A DNA stretch of 64,000 bases from Rivularia sp035285725 (GTDB lineage: Bacteria; Cyanobacteriota; Cyanobacteriia; Cyanobacteriales; Nostocaceae): assembly GCA_035285725.1 (NCBI GenBank), contig JAYKJL010000101.1, positions 17,739 to 81,738 on the forward strand, read 5' to 3'. The position numbers and the translations under genes were made by a program. This document shows, piece after piece, positions 24,366-33,681 of the stretch (its first letter is position 1; every line of letters starts with the position of its first letter). The notes under the pieces are model-generated. The model was not told the origin of the DNA and made no database searches. It saw only the letters and a program-made list of their open reading frames with translations.

Positions 24366-24977
24366 ATGCAAGGAAAAGATTGGCTTGTAACCGCAGATGG
24401 TAAATATCAAGCTTGTAAATCTGTAAGAATATGGGATTTAATTACTGAAAATTATCGTCTTTATCGATTTCTCACTCAGCTAGAAGATATTCTAATCAAA
24501 GAATCAGATGAAAGCGTTTATCTAGCAGAAATTAGGCAATTAGTAAGACGATTGCTGGTTAATTCTTATTGGATAAAAACTCAACATCCCGAACCTAATT
24601 ATCAGACCGGAACTTCTGTTAAACTTTTATATGATGAGTTGGGTTTTCCGTTTACAATTCAAACTGTAACCTTTACACCAGGAACGCAATCTAATATTCA
24701 CAATCATGGTATTTGGGGAATTGTCGCGGTATTAAAAGGAAAAGAAAAAAATACAATTTGGAAGCGAATTCCTACCGCAGAATATCCAAATAAAATTGAA
24801 TCTTCAGGAGAAATTATTTTAAATCCTGGGGATATTATTAGTTTCGCACCGGGTGCAATTCATAGTGTAAAAGCAATCAGTGAGGAACCAACGGTAACTT
24901 TTAATTTATACGGTGAAACTAAATCAAAAGACCGTTTTGCATTTGATATTGTTCATCATACTGCGAAGAATTTTTAA
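24366..24977 (+). CDS. Cysteine-dioxygenase-like cupin
   Basis: 203 aa. The C-terminal two thirds form a cupin barrel of the cysteine dioxygenase type: TPGTQSNIHNHGIWGIVAVLKG supplies the His-x-His pair, and ISFAPGAIHSVKAIS supplies the third His ligand for Fe(II). The usual Glu of the first motif is not evident. The N-terminal 80 residues are helical. Such proteins are found in nif regions of heterocystous cyanobacteria, but the substrate is not proven; a role in sulfur or Fe-S supply is only inference. It is followed by repeats and the ArsC-like gene. Confidence 0.8.
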   Translation: MQGKDWLVTADGKYQACKSVRIWDLITENYRLYRFLTQLEDILIKESDESVYLAEIRQLVRRLLVNSYWIKTQHPEPNYQTGTSVKLLYDELGFPFTIQTVTFTPGTQSNIHNHGIWGIVAVLKGKEKNTIWKRIPTAEYPNKIESSGEIILNPGDIISFAPGAIHSVKAISEEPTVTFNLYGETKSKDRFAFDIVHHTAKNF

Positions 24978-25167
24978 GGTTAAAGGTCAAAAGTTAAAGG
25001 TTAAAGGTCAGAGGTCAAAGGTTGTAAAAAGTAAACTAATAACAACTATCAACCATCAACTAACAACTAACTACCATCAACCATCAACCATCAACCATCA
25101 ACTAACCACCATCAACTATCAACCATCAACTATCAACTAACCACCATCAACTATCAACTGTCAACTA
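24978..25167. repeat. Heptamer STRR tracts (AAGGTTA, then CATCAAC)
   Basis: A short AGGTTAA/AGGTCAA tract (24978-25022) is followed by about seventeen imperfect copies of a CATCAAC/TATCAAC/TAACAAC heptamer (25041-25167), the longest STRR in the window. It fills the gap between the cupin and the ArsC-like gene. It is not CRISPR: there are no spacers. Confidence 0.9.
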
Positions 25168-25182
25168 AACTTGGAGATTTTT

Positions 25183-25623
25183 ATGGTAAAGGTAATATTT
25201 TACGAAAAAACTGGCTGTCGAAATAATACTAAACAAAAAACTCTGTTAACCGCAGCGGGACATCAAGTTGAAGCCCATAATATCTTAGAAGAAAAATGGA
25301 CTAAACAGCGTTTGCTCTGGTTTTTTGGCAATCGTCCAGTAGCGGAATGGTTCAACCCCTCTGCACCTAGAATCAAATCTGGTGAGATAAATCCGCAACA
25401 ATTAGATGCGGAAACTGCAATTAATTTAATGTTAGAGGAACCGTTGTTTATTCGTCGTCCTTTAATTCAAGTTGGTTATCGTGGGGAAGTTGGTTTCGAT
25501 ACTCAAGTTATTGATAATTGGATTGGTTTAACACCAAAAGATGAAACCTTACAAGAAGTCAGTCAAAAGTTGATGAGTCAGGATTTACAAGGTTGTCCTA
25601 ATAATCATCAGCATCATCATTGA
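25183..25623 (+). CDS. NifO-like/ArsC-family nitrogenase-associated protein
   Basis: 146 aa from the ATG at 25183 (GGAG 8 bp upstream; an in-frame TTG at 25171 lies in that site). Thioredoxin-fold ArsC/Spx-type protein: VIFYEKTGCRNNTKQKTLL with a single Cys, then DAETAINLMLEEPLFIRRPLIQ with the conserved RRP/L-I motif. This fits the nitrogenase-associated (NifO-like) subgroup rather than true arsenate reductase. The C-terminus is His-rich (NNHQHHH), possibly metal-binding. Its exact role in nitrogen fixation is unknown. It closes the block that began with cnfR. Confidence 0.85.
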   Translation: MVKVIFYEKTGCRNNTKQKTLLTAAGHQVEAHNILEEKWTKQRLLWFFGNRPVAEWFNPSAPRIKSGEINPQQLDAETAINLMLEEPLFIRRPLIQVGYRGEVGFDTQVIDNWIGLTPKDETLQEVSQKLMSQDLQGCPNNHQHHH

Positions 25624-25664
25624 TGTTGAATAGGGAATAGGTAATTGGTAATTGGTATTTTGAA

Positions 25665-25697
25665 ACCGGATGTCGTAAAGATGTCCGGTTTTTTTGG
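25665..25697 (+). terminator. Terminator after the ArsC-like gene
   Basis: ACCGGA (25665-25670) pairs with TCCGGT (25684-25689), followed by a run of seven T. It is a simple rho-independent terminator closing the block. Confidence 0.65.
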
Positions 25698-25783
25698 GTT
25701 TTGTAACTTGATAGTGTATAACGTTTTTTTGATAGTAAAATAGCCGCTTCGACTATAGCATCTACATCTTGAGTAGTTAGTTA

Positions 25784-25958
25784 GTAGGTTGGGTTGAGGA
25801 ACGAAACCCAACATTATCTAGAAGAATAAACAAAATAATTTCAACAAATTCAATATTTAATCAAACAATACGCTTAAACCAAAAATCAATGTTGGGTTAC
25901 GACGCTTCTTCATTTTTCGTCAACAACAAATATTATTCGTGCGTCTAACCCAACCTAC
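25784..25958. repeat. MITE-like element, 175 bp (GTAGGTTGGGTT ends)
   Basis: GTAGGTTGGGTT (25784-25795) and AACCCAACCTAC (25947-25958) are perfect 12-bp inverted ends, with a second inner inverted pair (AACCCAACATT near 25808 and AATGTTGGGTT near 25888). There is no coding capacity. Such GGTTGGGTT-ended repeats are widespread in cyanobacteria. The rest of the 25624-26500 gap holds the terminator at 25665 and AT-rich sequence with TTACCAGC repeats near 26410; no gene is seen. Confidence 0.75.
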
Positions 25959-26500
25959 AAGACAATTTTGCCAATTTGGCAGTTAATTTTGTCTAAATAA
26001 TGATAAAATCCTGCTTTTAGTACTTATAACTACTGCTAATCCTTATTAAGCCTATAATCTAAATCCTGACATATGTATTAAAACATACTATAATCCAAGT
26101 AAAATTCTTATTCTCAGCCAAGGGAGGAATTAAAATAATTCGTAACTATCCGGACGATGACTTACACTACTTACTAATTACAGGAAACTTGCACCTCTAG
26201 CCAAGGTTAAACTAATTAATGAATTTATATTGTTAAAATCGAACAACAACTTAAAGAGTGATGATTTGAGTACCAAATAATGGTATTAATCTATTTGAAA
26301 CGTTAATTTATTTTTTAAATTATTAAGAGTGTAACTATTCTGGTAAATAATGCCAAAATCCCTGGTAATAGGTCAAAATTATCAATTTTTATCAAGTAAC
26401 TTGCCGGGTAATTTACCAGCTAATTTACCAGCATTCTTTGATCACTGCCATCTACCAAAAATCTGGTAATAAAATAATCTCTGCGGGTTGGGGAATAAGT

Positions 26501-29062
26501 ATGAAAAGTGACATAGCAGTAGAGAAATTACGCCGCTATAAGGAGTATGCAGAATCGGTACTTCAAAGTCTAGAGTTGGTTTCGGAGAATCCACCACCTC
26601 AAGAAGATTGGGTACCCTCTAGTATTCATGATAACATTCAGCGGTTGGTACAGTCTGCTCGTTCGACGGTGGAATTGGCTGCTTCTCCGGTGAAAATAGG
26701 GGTGATGGGGGAGTTTAGTAGTGGGAAAACTCTGCTAATTGGTAGTTTAATTGGTTTCGCGGATGCTTTACCTGTAAGTGAAACTCCTTCTACGGGTAAT
26801 GTGACTGCAATTCATTTGGTACAGCAACCGGAATTGCAGACGACGAAGGTGAGTAAGTTTACGGTAGAATATCTTTCCCATGAAGGGGTAAAGGAATGTT
26901 TGGGTTTTATGCTCAAGGTGGTGGAAGGTAGAGCAAAGTCAGCGGAGGTTCCCGCCGCTCCTTTAGCTACTTTGAGAAGTTTGTATCCGACTACTTTTGT
27001 TGATACTAATGGGATTTTGACTTGGTGCGAACAAGCTTGGAATCAAACCCAAAGTTTGGAATTGCGATCGCTATTACGAGAAGTGGTGGTATTTATTCGC
27101 ACTTATGCGGCTTATGGTAAAGATATCTGCGGTAGAAGTTACGAAATTGACCATTTAACAGCAAATAAGGGGTTGAGGTTATCTGAACCCCCGATGAATA
27201 TTTTGGAGTTGAAGTTTCGGGATTTACCCCAGTCTCCGAAGCGTTGGGAAACTTACGTTCAGCCTTCTGCGAGAGATTTACACAATAGTTTCTCGTTGAT
27301 TCGACGGATAGATATTACGGTTGAGGTAGCAAAACAGATATGGGATTTATCGGGGTTACAAGGGACGAATCAGTTTGTATTATTGGATTTTCCCGGTTTA
27401 GGTGCGGCTGATTCGGGTATCAGAGATACTTTTTTATCGCTACGGGAATTGACGGAAGTACAAACGATTTTATTGCTGCTCAACGGTAGATATCCTGGGG
27501 GAGCTACTGCTGCAAAAATTCGCAGTATGTTGGAACGGGATAAGGGACAAGATTTAAGGGATCGGATTATTGTTGGTGTGGGAAGGTTTAATCAGCTGCC
27601 TTTGACGAGTCGGGATATTATCGCCATGGATGAGGTTTTGGAGGAACCTTTGTTATCCCAAGAAGCTGTTTTAGAAAAGTTGAGAATTTTACATCTAACT
27701 CTTGCTAGTGCAAGTAATTTGACTACTGAAAAGAAAAATATTGTTTTATTATCGCAGCTTTACGGATTGACAAAGCAAGCGGAATATTCTTCGTTGATAC
27801 AAGTTTGTTCTCCAGAGTTTTTACCGGATTTAGAAAAGCCGTTAACAGTTGATGAAGTTGACTTACGGGAGAAATGGGGACGTTTGGGGGAGATGTTACC
27901 GACTTCGAGTCCTTTACACAAACAATTAAGCGATTATGCTGAAGATGGGGGAATCAATAGATTGCGATCGCTATTGAAAGATCATGTGGGACAACATGGT
28001 ATGAAGCAGTTGGTGGAAGATACTCAAAGAGCTGCGGAAACTGTGTTGAAGGAGCAAAATAATTTAAAGACTGTGTTGGAAGAGATTCCCGCTTATATTC
28101 CGGTGGTGGAAAATCCGGCATTTTTAGAGTTACGGGAAAAAATTGAGAATTTGGTAACGACATATCGGCATTTTCAGGAAGATTTAGAAAAACAGCCGAT
28201 GTTAAAAAATCGGACTGGGTTAACTTTGAGTGATGTTGTTAAGGATGAGTTAACTAATAAGATATTTTTTGAGTGGAGTGAATGGACTTTATTATTTGAC
28301 CGGACTAAAAATGGTACTATTAACTTTACTAAAAGTGAAAGTATCTTTGAGGAAGATGAAGAAGAGGATGCAATTCCTACTCAAAGTGATGATTTCTATA
28401 ATTCTTTTGTCAAAACTATCAATGAAATGCAGTCTTTTGCTCATGAACGAACTGCGGAAACTGTAAAAGATTTATTTAATAAGTTATCTGTTGAAGTACA
28501 GTTAGAGCGGAACAAAATTAAAGAAATTGTCCAACCGCAAATGGAACAGCGAATTGAGGAGAAGTTTAGTAAGAGGGAAACCCGTTTATTTCGATATTTA
28601 TTAAGGGCTATTGACCCAACTAATAAATGGCAAAATTTAATTATTCAGCATAGTGGTTTGGCTAGTAGTGTAGCACCAATTAATGCCGATAATTTGTTTC
28701 CTTTAGCTAGGAAAGATGCACAACATCAAAAAGGACAAATATTCGATTGGAGTCCTAATAAGCAATTTCCCGCACCCCCAAGACCATTTAATCATCAAAT
28801 CGCGGTTTTACGATTACGCGATGAAATTACTGCAAGTGCAGGGTTACATTTAATTCAATATGTTAGCGAATTGACTAAACAAGTTAAAGGTTCTTTTTCA
28901 ATGGCTTTGAAGGAAATTATCGATAGTTTACAAGAACTTTTAAAATCAAAACACGAACCTTTATTAAGATATATTGCTTCGGCGGAAGAAACAACTTCTG
29001 CATCAACTCCCGCTTGGTTAGATACTATGAAGCGGATTACTGTTATTTCTTATCCGGAATAA
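26501..29062 (+). CDS. Dynamin-like large GTPase
   Basis: 853 aa from the ATG at 26501; an in-frame TTG at 26438 is less likely. The P-loop GEFSSGKT spans residues 70-77, a switch I Thr lies in ETPSTGNVTAIH, and the G3 motif is LLDFPGLGAADSG (Asp296). A large insert (about 125-260) and a long helical C-terminal half with coiled coils follow, ending in a segment that could touch membranes. This matches the bacterial dynamin/SrfC-like GTPase class. It is directly followed (89 bp) by a huge Hsp70/actin-fold ATPase, so the two probably work together. No role is established; membrane or protein-complex remodelling is inference. Confidence 0.8.
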   Translation: MKSDIAVEKLRRYKEYAESVLQSLELVSENPPPQEDWVPSSIHDNIQRLVQSARSTVELAASPVKIGVMGEFSSGKTLLIGSLIGFADALPVSETPSTGNVTAIHLVQQPELQTTKVSKFTVEYLSHEGVKECLGFMLKVVEGRAKSAEVPAAPLATLRSLYPTTFVDTNGILTWCEQAWNQTQSLELRSLLREVVVFIRTYAAYGKDICGRSYEIDHLTANKGLRLSEPPMNILELKFRDLPQSPKRWETYVQPSARDLHNSFSLIRRIDITVEVAKQIWDLSGLQGTNQFVLLDFPGLGAADSGIRDTFLSLRELTEVQTILLLLNGRYPGGATAAKIRSMLERDKGQDLRDRIIVGVGRFNQLPLTSRDIIAMDEVLEEPLLSQEAVLEKLRILHLTLASASNLTTEKKNIVLLSQLYGLTKQAEYSSLIQVCSPEFLPDLEKPLTVDEVDLREKWGRLGEMLPTSSPLHKQLSDYAEDGGINRLRSLLKDHVGQHGMKQLVEDTQRAAETVLKEQNNLKTVLEEIPAYIPVVENPAFLELREKIENLVTTYRHFQEDLEKQPMLKNRTGLTLSDVVKDELTNKIFFEWSEWTLLFDRTKNGTINFTKSESIFEEDEEEDAIPTQSDDFYNSFVKTINEMQSFAHERTAETVKDLFNKLSVEVQLERNKIKEIVQPQMEQRIEEKFSKRETRLFRYLLRAIDPTNKWQNLIIQHSGLASSVAPINADNLFPLARKDAQHQKGQIFDWSPNKQFPAPPRPFNHQIAVLRLRDEITASAGLHLIQYVSELTKQVKGSFSMALKEIIDSLQELLKSKHEPLLRYIASAEETTSASTPAWLDTMKRITVISYPE

Positions 29063-29151
29063 TAGTCACGGATTAAATGGATGACGCTGATTTCACGGAT
29101 GATTAATAATTGACAACTAACTTTCAACTCCTAACTCCTAACTTATTCAAA

Positions 29152-32100
29152 ATGCCAGTAAAAATTGAAATTTTTAGTCGTTATCAATTACGTCATAAAG
29201 AAACAGATTCTTCACTTTTATTATTGCCGGTAATTGAAATAAAACCGGCTGATAGTCCTAATTATCCGTTCGTTTCTTCAATTGAAATTACGGTTTTGGG
29301 AGAACCTGAAGCATTAGGGAAAGAAATACAATCGGCTTATAAAAGTGTCAGCTTTAGTACTAATAGATTACTTAAATTAAATTCACCACAGCGATTGAGA
29401 CAAAGTGATTGTATTTGGGATAAATCTTTACCACAAGGAATTAATTTGACTTTGCGGGTCACTGTAGAATATTTTGATTCTGATGACACTGATAAAGCTA
29501 TTTTATCTGTCAAGAAAACTGCTACGGCTGATTGTAGTATTTGGACTTTTGCTGTGGAAAATGCTCGTTTGAGAAATCTGGAAGCGTCAGAAGAACAAGG
29601 CGATCGCCATCAAGATATAATTAGCGAAACTCCTATTCTTAATCATTCTTCATCGGTTGTTTCGCCAAAATCTGATATAACTTATCCTGGTTGGTTTGCG
29701 ATCGATTTCGGTACTTCTAATTCGACGGTGACGCTTTATGACCCCAAGGTAATTGTGACTCCTCATACTTTACCGAGCGAACAAGAGGAAAGGTTAAGCG
29801 AAAAATTAGCGTTTTGGTTGACAGAACGTCCGGTGGATGAAATACCGGGTATTAGTCGTGATGTTTGGGAAGGTGAGTGGCAAAAGTTATTCTCTCATCT
29901 CAGTAAAAACTTGGAGGATTTTAATCCGGCGAATTTACAGCTTTTACGGGGTGAACCGCTTTTAGAAGCGATTAAGGAAATAGAAATCTGTCTGAGTAAG
30001 CGTTTAGGATGGTTCCGTCGGGCTGCAAGTAAGCGATTAAATCAGATTTATCATCAAGTTTTTCGGGTTCCAGCTTTGGAGTGGCAAAGTTTATTACCAG
30101 TGGAGTTGGATAAAGATCGACGGTTAAATGAAATTCCTTCGGAGTTGGAGGTAACTAATTTAGAACCTTCCTTACCAACTCAAGACCCAGGAAAGGTTAA
30201 AGTAATGTTGGGAGAACAAGCATATCAACACAGATTAGATGCTATCAAACAAGGGGAAAGTATTGATGGTCGTTTTTTGCATTCTCCTAAACGTTATTTT
30301 GGTCAAGAACGCAGTTTTGATATAAGTTTGGATGGTAAGGAAGATACTATTCCTGTTAACCAGCTTTTACAGGCTGCTTACGCTCAGTTGATTGAGTTAA
30401 CCCAGAAATATCGTCAGCGTTATCCTGGTAAATGTAGCGATGGTGAATTTTATCGTGCTGTGTTGACATATCCGACAATTGCTTCCCCATTTATCCGTCG
30501 GGAAATCGAAAGTTTAGTTAAGAAGTTGGGTATTGAAGATGTACAAATGGCTTACGATGAAGCAGTATCGGCAGCTATTTTCTTTTTATGGCAAGAATTT
30601 GGTGGGGATTTAAATTTAGGGATAGAATCTTTTAAAAGTCGCTGTCGTCGAGACGGTCATAAATGGTGGCAAAATGTTTTAGTCTTGGATATTGGTGGTG
30701 GAACTACCGATTTAGCTTTAATTAGATTGACATTAGAAGAAATTGACCCCTTTGAACCTACCGAAGATAAAGGCGATGGTGGTCGTTATTATAAACTTAC
30801 ACCAAAACTGTTGGGTTCTTCTGGTCATTTACAGTTGGGTGGGGAACTGATTTCGTTACGATTATTTTTGTTGTTGAAAGTTGCGATCGCGGATTGTTTG
30901 TTAAGTGCGGTTGCGGATGGTATTTTACCAAAAGATGTATTGAAAGTCCAGCCGGAAGAGTTAAACGAACGCTTTTTAAATAACGGTAAATATCGTCAAG
31001 GTTCGCTTTTAGCTTGTGTCGATCAAGAAATTCGTGAAGGTGATACCTATAAGGAAGCTTTAAACGAAGCGGAAAAAATCTTGCCTACCCGATGGAAAAA
31101 TCGTTCATCCCGTTCTCAAACATTTTACGACCTTTGGGAACACGCTGAAAATGCCAAACTTGCTTTAGGACAAAAACGTTTTCTTGCAGATGATATCCCA
31201 GAAGCAATATTTGTTTTAGATGGACGAAACATCTCGGAATTACTTGCTCAAAATGATATTCAATTACCTACAGATGTAGTTGATAAAATTAGCGTCACCT
31301 TAACAGGAGAACAATTTGATAAAGCCGCATCTCCGGTAATTCAAGAAGCAATTGGTATCGCTTCCGGATTAATTGAAAATGCTTTTAAATCCAAACTTGT
31401 CAGCGAGATAAATTTGATAAAAACCGATGAAGCGCAAATCAAGAAAGAACAAGTAGACTGGTTAATTTTATCGGGTAAAACCTGTAATTTAGAATTAGTA
31501 GAACGGGAACTTTATCGAGTATTTAGTAAATCGGATTACTTTGTCTGGAATGAAGAAAGAGTCACTTTTGAACCAGAATACACTAAATTAGCGACATCTG
31601 CCGGAGCTTGTTTTGCTGAGAAACTCCGTCAATTAAGCTTTTCTCCTCAAGAGTCAAAAGACTTGCTGAGAAAAGGAGCAAATCAACTATATATAGATGT
31701 GAAAAATTTATTTTACTTCCTACCTTGCTCCTTCGTTCGAGAAGTTATTGGAGGAAGTCCCGTTCCCATTTTCCATGCTGGGCAAGAACTTTATCAACTC
31801 AAAGCTGAAGAAGGAATGGCAAAATTACGCAGCGATTGGTTGGGGATGCAGTTAACTAATAATATCAGACGACAAGACTTTGAAAAAATGAAGTTACAGT
31901 TATGGGGAAGTTATAATGGTGACGCTTTAATGAAAAAATTAGGAATCACCGAAGACGACTTTAAAAATAATATCAAAGTTCAATTTGAAATCAATCAAAA
32001 ATTGGATATTGATTTACTACTTTGTCGAGGAATTCCCCATTATTTAATACCTATAAATATCCCCAGTATAGACGCAGCCAAAGCCATTGGTAATCAAGAA

Positions 32101-32589
32101 TTAATTACCGACGAATCTCAAGTTATTTGTGATATTGCAGTTAACGTAGTCGAAGCCGCAAACGCATTAAAAACAGATGCACATACAGTATTATTTAAAG
32201 CAGGTAAAGACTACAGCAAAGAATTAAGAGTATTCCGCTACGAAAACGACACCAACCAACCGCAAACCATCGGTTTAATAGCTGAACTTCCACCATTTCC
32301 AGCCAGTGGAAAACACACATTTTACTTTCAATTTCGCAACCCCCAATCCAACAAATGGGAGTTAATTGGAGAGCTACCACAACCACCAGTTAATAGCGAA
32401 TATCCTTGTCGTTACTACGTCACCTTAGATTTTAAAGGAATATTACGAGTACATCCCTTTGAAGTACCTTATTGGACATCTAATAATCCCGAATTTCTCA
32501 AACAAGAAGGATGTATTTTTAGAGATACCTTGCAACCACAATCTACTAATGTAGAAGCCGAACGCGACCCTTTTTGTGGTATACATTAA
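29152..32589 (+). CDS. Giant Hsp70/actin-fold ATPase (SrfB-like)
   Basis: 1,145 aa from the ATG at 29152 (codons upstream to 29110 are repeat-derived). Residues 1-175 form a beta-rich N-terminal domain. At 182-192 is the phosphate-1 motif FAIDFGTSNSTV (Asp185), then a long insert, and at 510-522 the phosphate-2 motif VLDIGGGTTDLALI (Asp513). A nucleotide-binding second lobe, with DWLILSGKTCNLELVE as the adenosine-type motif (about 780), and a C-terminal beta domain follow. It is far larger than DnaK and has no DnaK substrate-binding domain. With the GTPase next door it recalls the SrfB-SrfC pair of proteobacteria, itself uncharacterised. The substrate and partner are unknown. Confidence 0.8.
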   Translation: MPVKIEIFSRYQLRHKETDSSLLLLPVIEIKPADSPNYPFVSSIEITVLGEPEALGKEIQSAYKSVSFSTNRLLKLNSPQRLRQSDCIWDKSLPQGINLTLRVTVEYFDSDDTDKAILSVKKTATADCSIWTFAVENARLRNLEASEEQGDRHQDIISETPILNHSSSVVSPKSDITYPGWFAIDFGTSNSTVTLYDPKVIVTPHTLPSEQEERLSEKLAFWLTERPVDEIPGISRDVWEGEWQKLFSHLSKNLEDFNPANLQLLRGEPLLEAIKEIEICLSKRLGWFRRAASKRLNQIYHQVFRVPALEWQSLLPVELDKDRRLNEIPSELEVTNLEPSLPTQDPGKVKVMLGEQAYQHRLDAIKQGESIDGRFLHSPKRYFGQERSFDISLDGKEDTIPVNQLLQAAYAQLIELTQKYRQRYPGKCSDGEFYRAVLTYPTIASPFIRREIESLVKKLGIEDVQMAYDEAVSAAIFFLWQEFGGDLNLGIESFKSRCRRDGHKWWQNVLVLDIGGGTTDLALIRLTLEEIDPFEPTEDKGDGGRYYKLTPKLLGSSGHLQLGGELISLRLFLLLKVAIADCLLSAVADGILPKDVLKVQPEELNERFLNNGKYRQGSLLACVDQEIREGDTYKEALNEAEKILPTRWKNRSSRSQTFYDLWEHAENAKLALGQKRFLADDIPEAIFVLDGRNISELLAQNDIQLPTDVVDKISVTLTGEQFDKAASPVIQEAIGIASGLIENAFKSKLVSEINLIKTDEAQIKKEQVDWLILSGKTCNLELVERELYRVFSKSDYFVWNEERVTFEPEYTKLATSAGACFAEKLRQLSFSPQESKDLLRKGANQLYIDVKNLFYFLPCSFVREVIGGSPVPIFHAGQELYQLKAEEGMAKLRSDWLGMQLTNNIRRQDFEKMKLQLWGSYNGDALMKKLGITEDDFKNNIKVQFEINQKLDIDLLLCRGIPHYLIPINIPSIDAAKAIGNQELITDESQVICDIAVNVVEAANALKTDAHTVLFKAGKDYSKELRVFRYENDTNQPQTIGLIAELPPFPASGKHTFYFQFRNPQSNKWELIGELPQPPVNSEYPCRYYVTLDFKGILRVHPFEVPYWTSNNPEFLKQEGCIFRDTLQPQSTNVEAERDPFCGIH

Positions 32590-32654
32590 TCAGTGAACAG
32601 TTAACAGTTATCAGTAGGTTGTATTAGCCGTTCTCGTAACGCTCTATGAAATGT

Positions 32655-32724
32655 TATGGTGCGTTACGGCATTTCCAATCTTACAAACTCAATTTTAACA
32701 TTCTCGTGCCGTGATGCACCCTAG
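32655..32724. repeat. Small palindromic repeat (GGTGCGTTACGGC type)
   Basis: ATGGTGCGTTACGGCA and TGCCGTGATGCACC form imperfect inverted ends. This is one of four related repeats between 32.6 and 33.65 kb. Confidence 0.6.
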
Positions 32725-32915
32725 AATCACTAATGGTCAATTTTCTATAATCAACAAAATGATACGATTACATTAGAAAAAAGGCGAACAAGGAAAAATC
32801 TTGTCCGCTTTTGATGAGCCGCACCTTTGGTGAATACCAAAAACATCTTACATGATTGCTTAGTACTTATGTATCACAAAGCTTGTATATAAGTTAAACT
32901 TGGTTGATTGCTGTT

Positions 32916-33022
32916 ATATAAATAATTTTAATTTATGGGTTTGTCGAGTAGGGTAATGGTGCGTTACGGCTTTGCTAATTTGTAGCCTCAATTATAATTA
33001 CTTCTGCCGTAACACACCCTAC
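32916..33022. repeat. Duplicated 107-bp palindromic repeat, copy A
   Basis: Contains GGTGCGTTACGGC and GCCGTAACACACC as inverted ends. Copy B at 33538-33644 matches over the full 107 bp with few differences, including the AT-rich approach sequence and the TTTGTCGAG segment, so a unit larger than the hairpin was copied. Confidence 0.8.
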
Positions 33023-33067
33023 ATTTGCAGTTAGGAGAAATTGCGTTGGTAATCTAGAATCAAAGTT

Positions 33068-33238
33068 ATGCGACTTAGAAATGATTCAACTGTAAGAATT
33101 TGGAAAAATCCCTTTGAAGTTGACCATATATTTTTAGCAGATAAAGACGGAATCCTGCTTTACGGTGGATTCGTCGGATGGATTCACAGCAAAGGATTAG
33201 ATACAGCGATTAATCAAATTCGACGCGATTATACGTAA
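33068..33238 (+). CDS. Possible small protein, 56 aa
   Basis: ATG at 33068 encodes 56 aa beginning MRLRNDSTVRIWKNPFEVDH and ending INQIRRDYT. The composition is protein-like (DGILLYGGFVGWIHS), unlike the AT-rich noise nearby. No good ribosome site (TAGAATCAAAGTT precedes it). It may be a real small gene or the stub of a larger one, wedged among palindromic repeats. No family is recognised. Confidence 0.4.
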   Translation: MRLRNDSTVRIWKNPFEVDHIFLADKDGILLYGGFVGWIHSKGLDTAINQIRRDYT

Positions 33239-33312
33239 AATTATGCTATTTATTTGAGCATCGAGTATAAAAATTAAATACATAGGACTTACGCAACTGG
33301 CATATTTTTCTT

Positions 33313-33375
33313 GTAGGGTGTGTGACGCTATGAATAAATTTGAACGTAGCGATAAGACTTGTAGCGTCACGCACC
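33313..33375. repeat. Small palindromic repeat (GTAGGGTGTGTGACGCT)
   Basis: GGTGTGTGACGCT (33317-33329) and AGCGTCACGCACC (33363-33375) are inverted ends of a 63-bp element, related to those at 32948, 33565 and 46506. Confidence 0.7.
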
Positions 33376-33537
33376 AACCAACTAGAAGATTAAGGTGTAC
33401 TGAGTTTTTTCAATTTTCAAGTAGGATTCCTATAGTTTAATTTATATCATTAACGATACAGAGATTATTGCTGCGTGTAAATATCATTATGAATCATAAA
33501 AAATGAATATATAAGTTAATTTAACGTGAGCGCTATC

Positions 33538-33644
33538 ATATAAATAATTTTAACTTATGTCTTTGTCGAGCAAGTTAATGGTGCGTTACGGCTTTGCTAA
33601 TTTGTAGCCTCAATTATAATTACTTGTGCCGTAACACACCCTAC
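33538..33644. repeat. Duplicated 107-bp palindromic repeat, copy B
   Basis: Partner of 32916-33022. It ends 37 bp before the phosphatase gene at 33682 and therefore may lie in its promoter or leader. Confidence 0.8.
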
Positions 33645-33681
33645 AATTATTAATGTCCCATTGTTAATTGATAATTGATAC

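Noticed and set aside
24913..25140. Open frame through the CATCAAC tract
   Set aside because: Its lower half is encoded only by tandem heptamers (an N-H-Q-L-T-T run) and it overlaps the real cupin gene in another frame.
25041..25167. Possible CRISPR-like array
   Set aside because: The repeats are contiguous 7-mers without unique spacers; this is an STRR tract. No cas genes are nearby.
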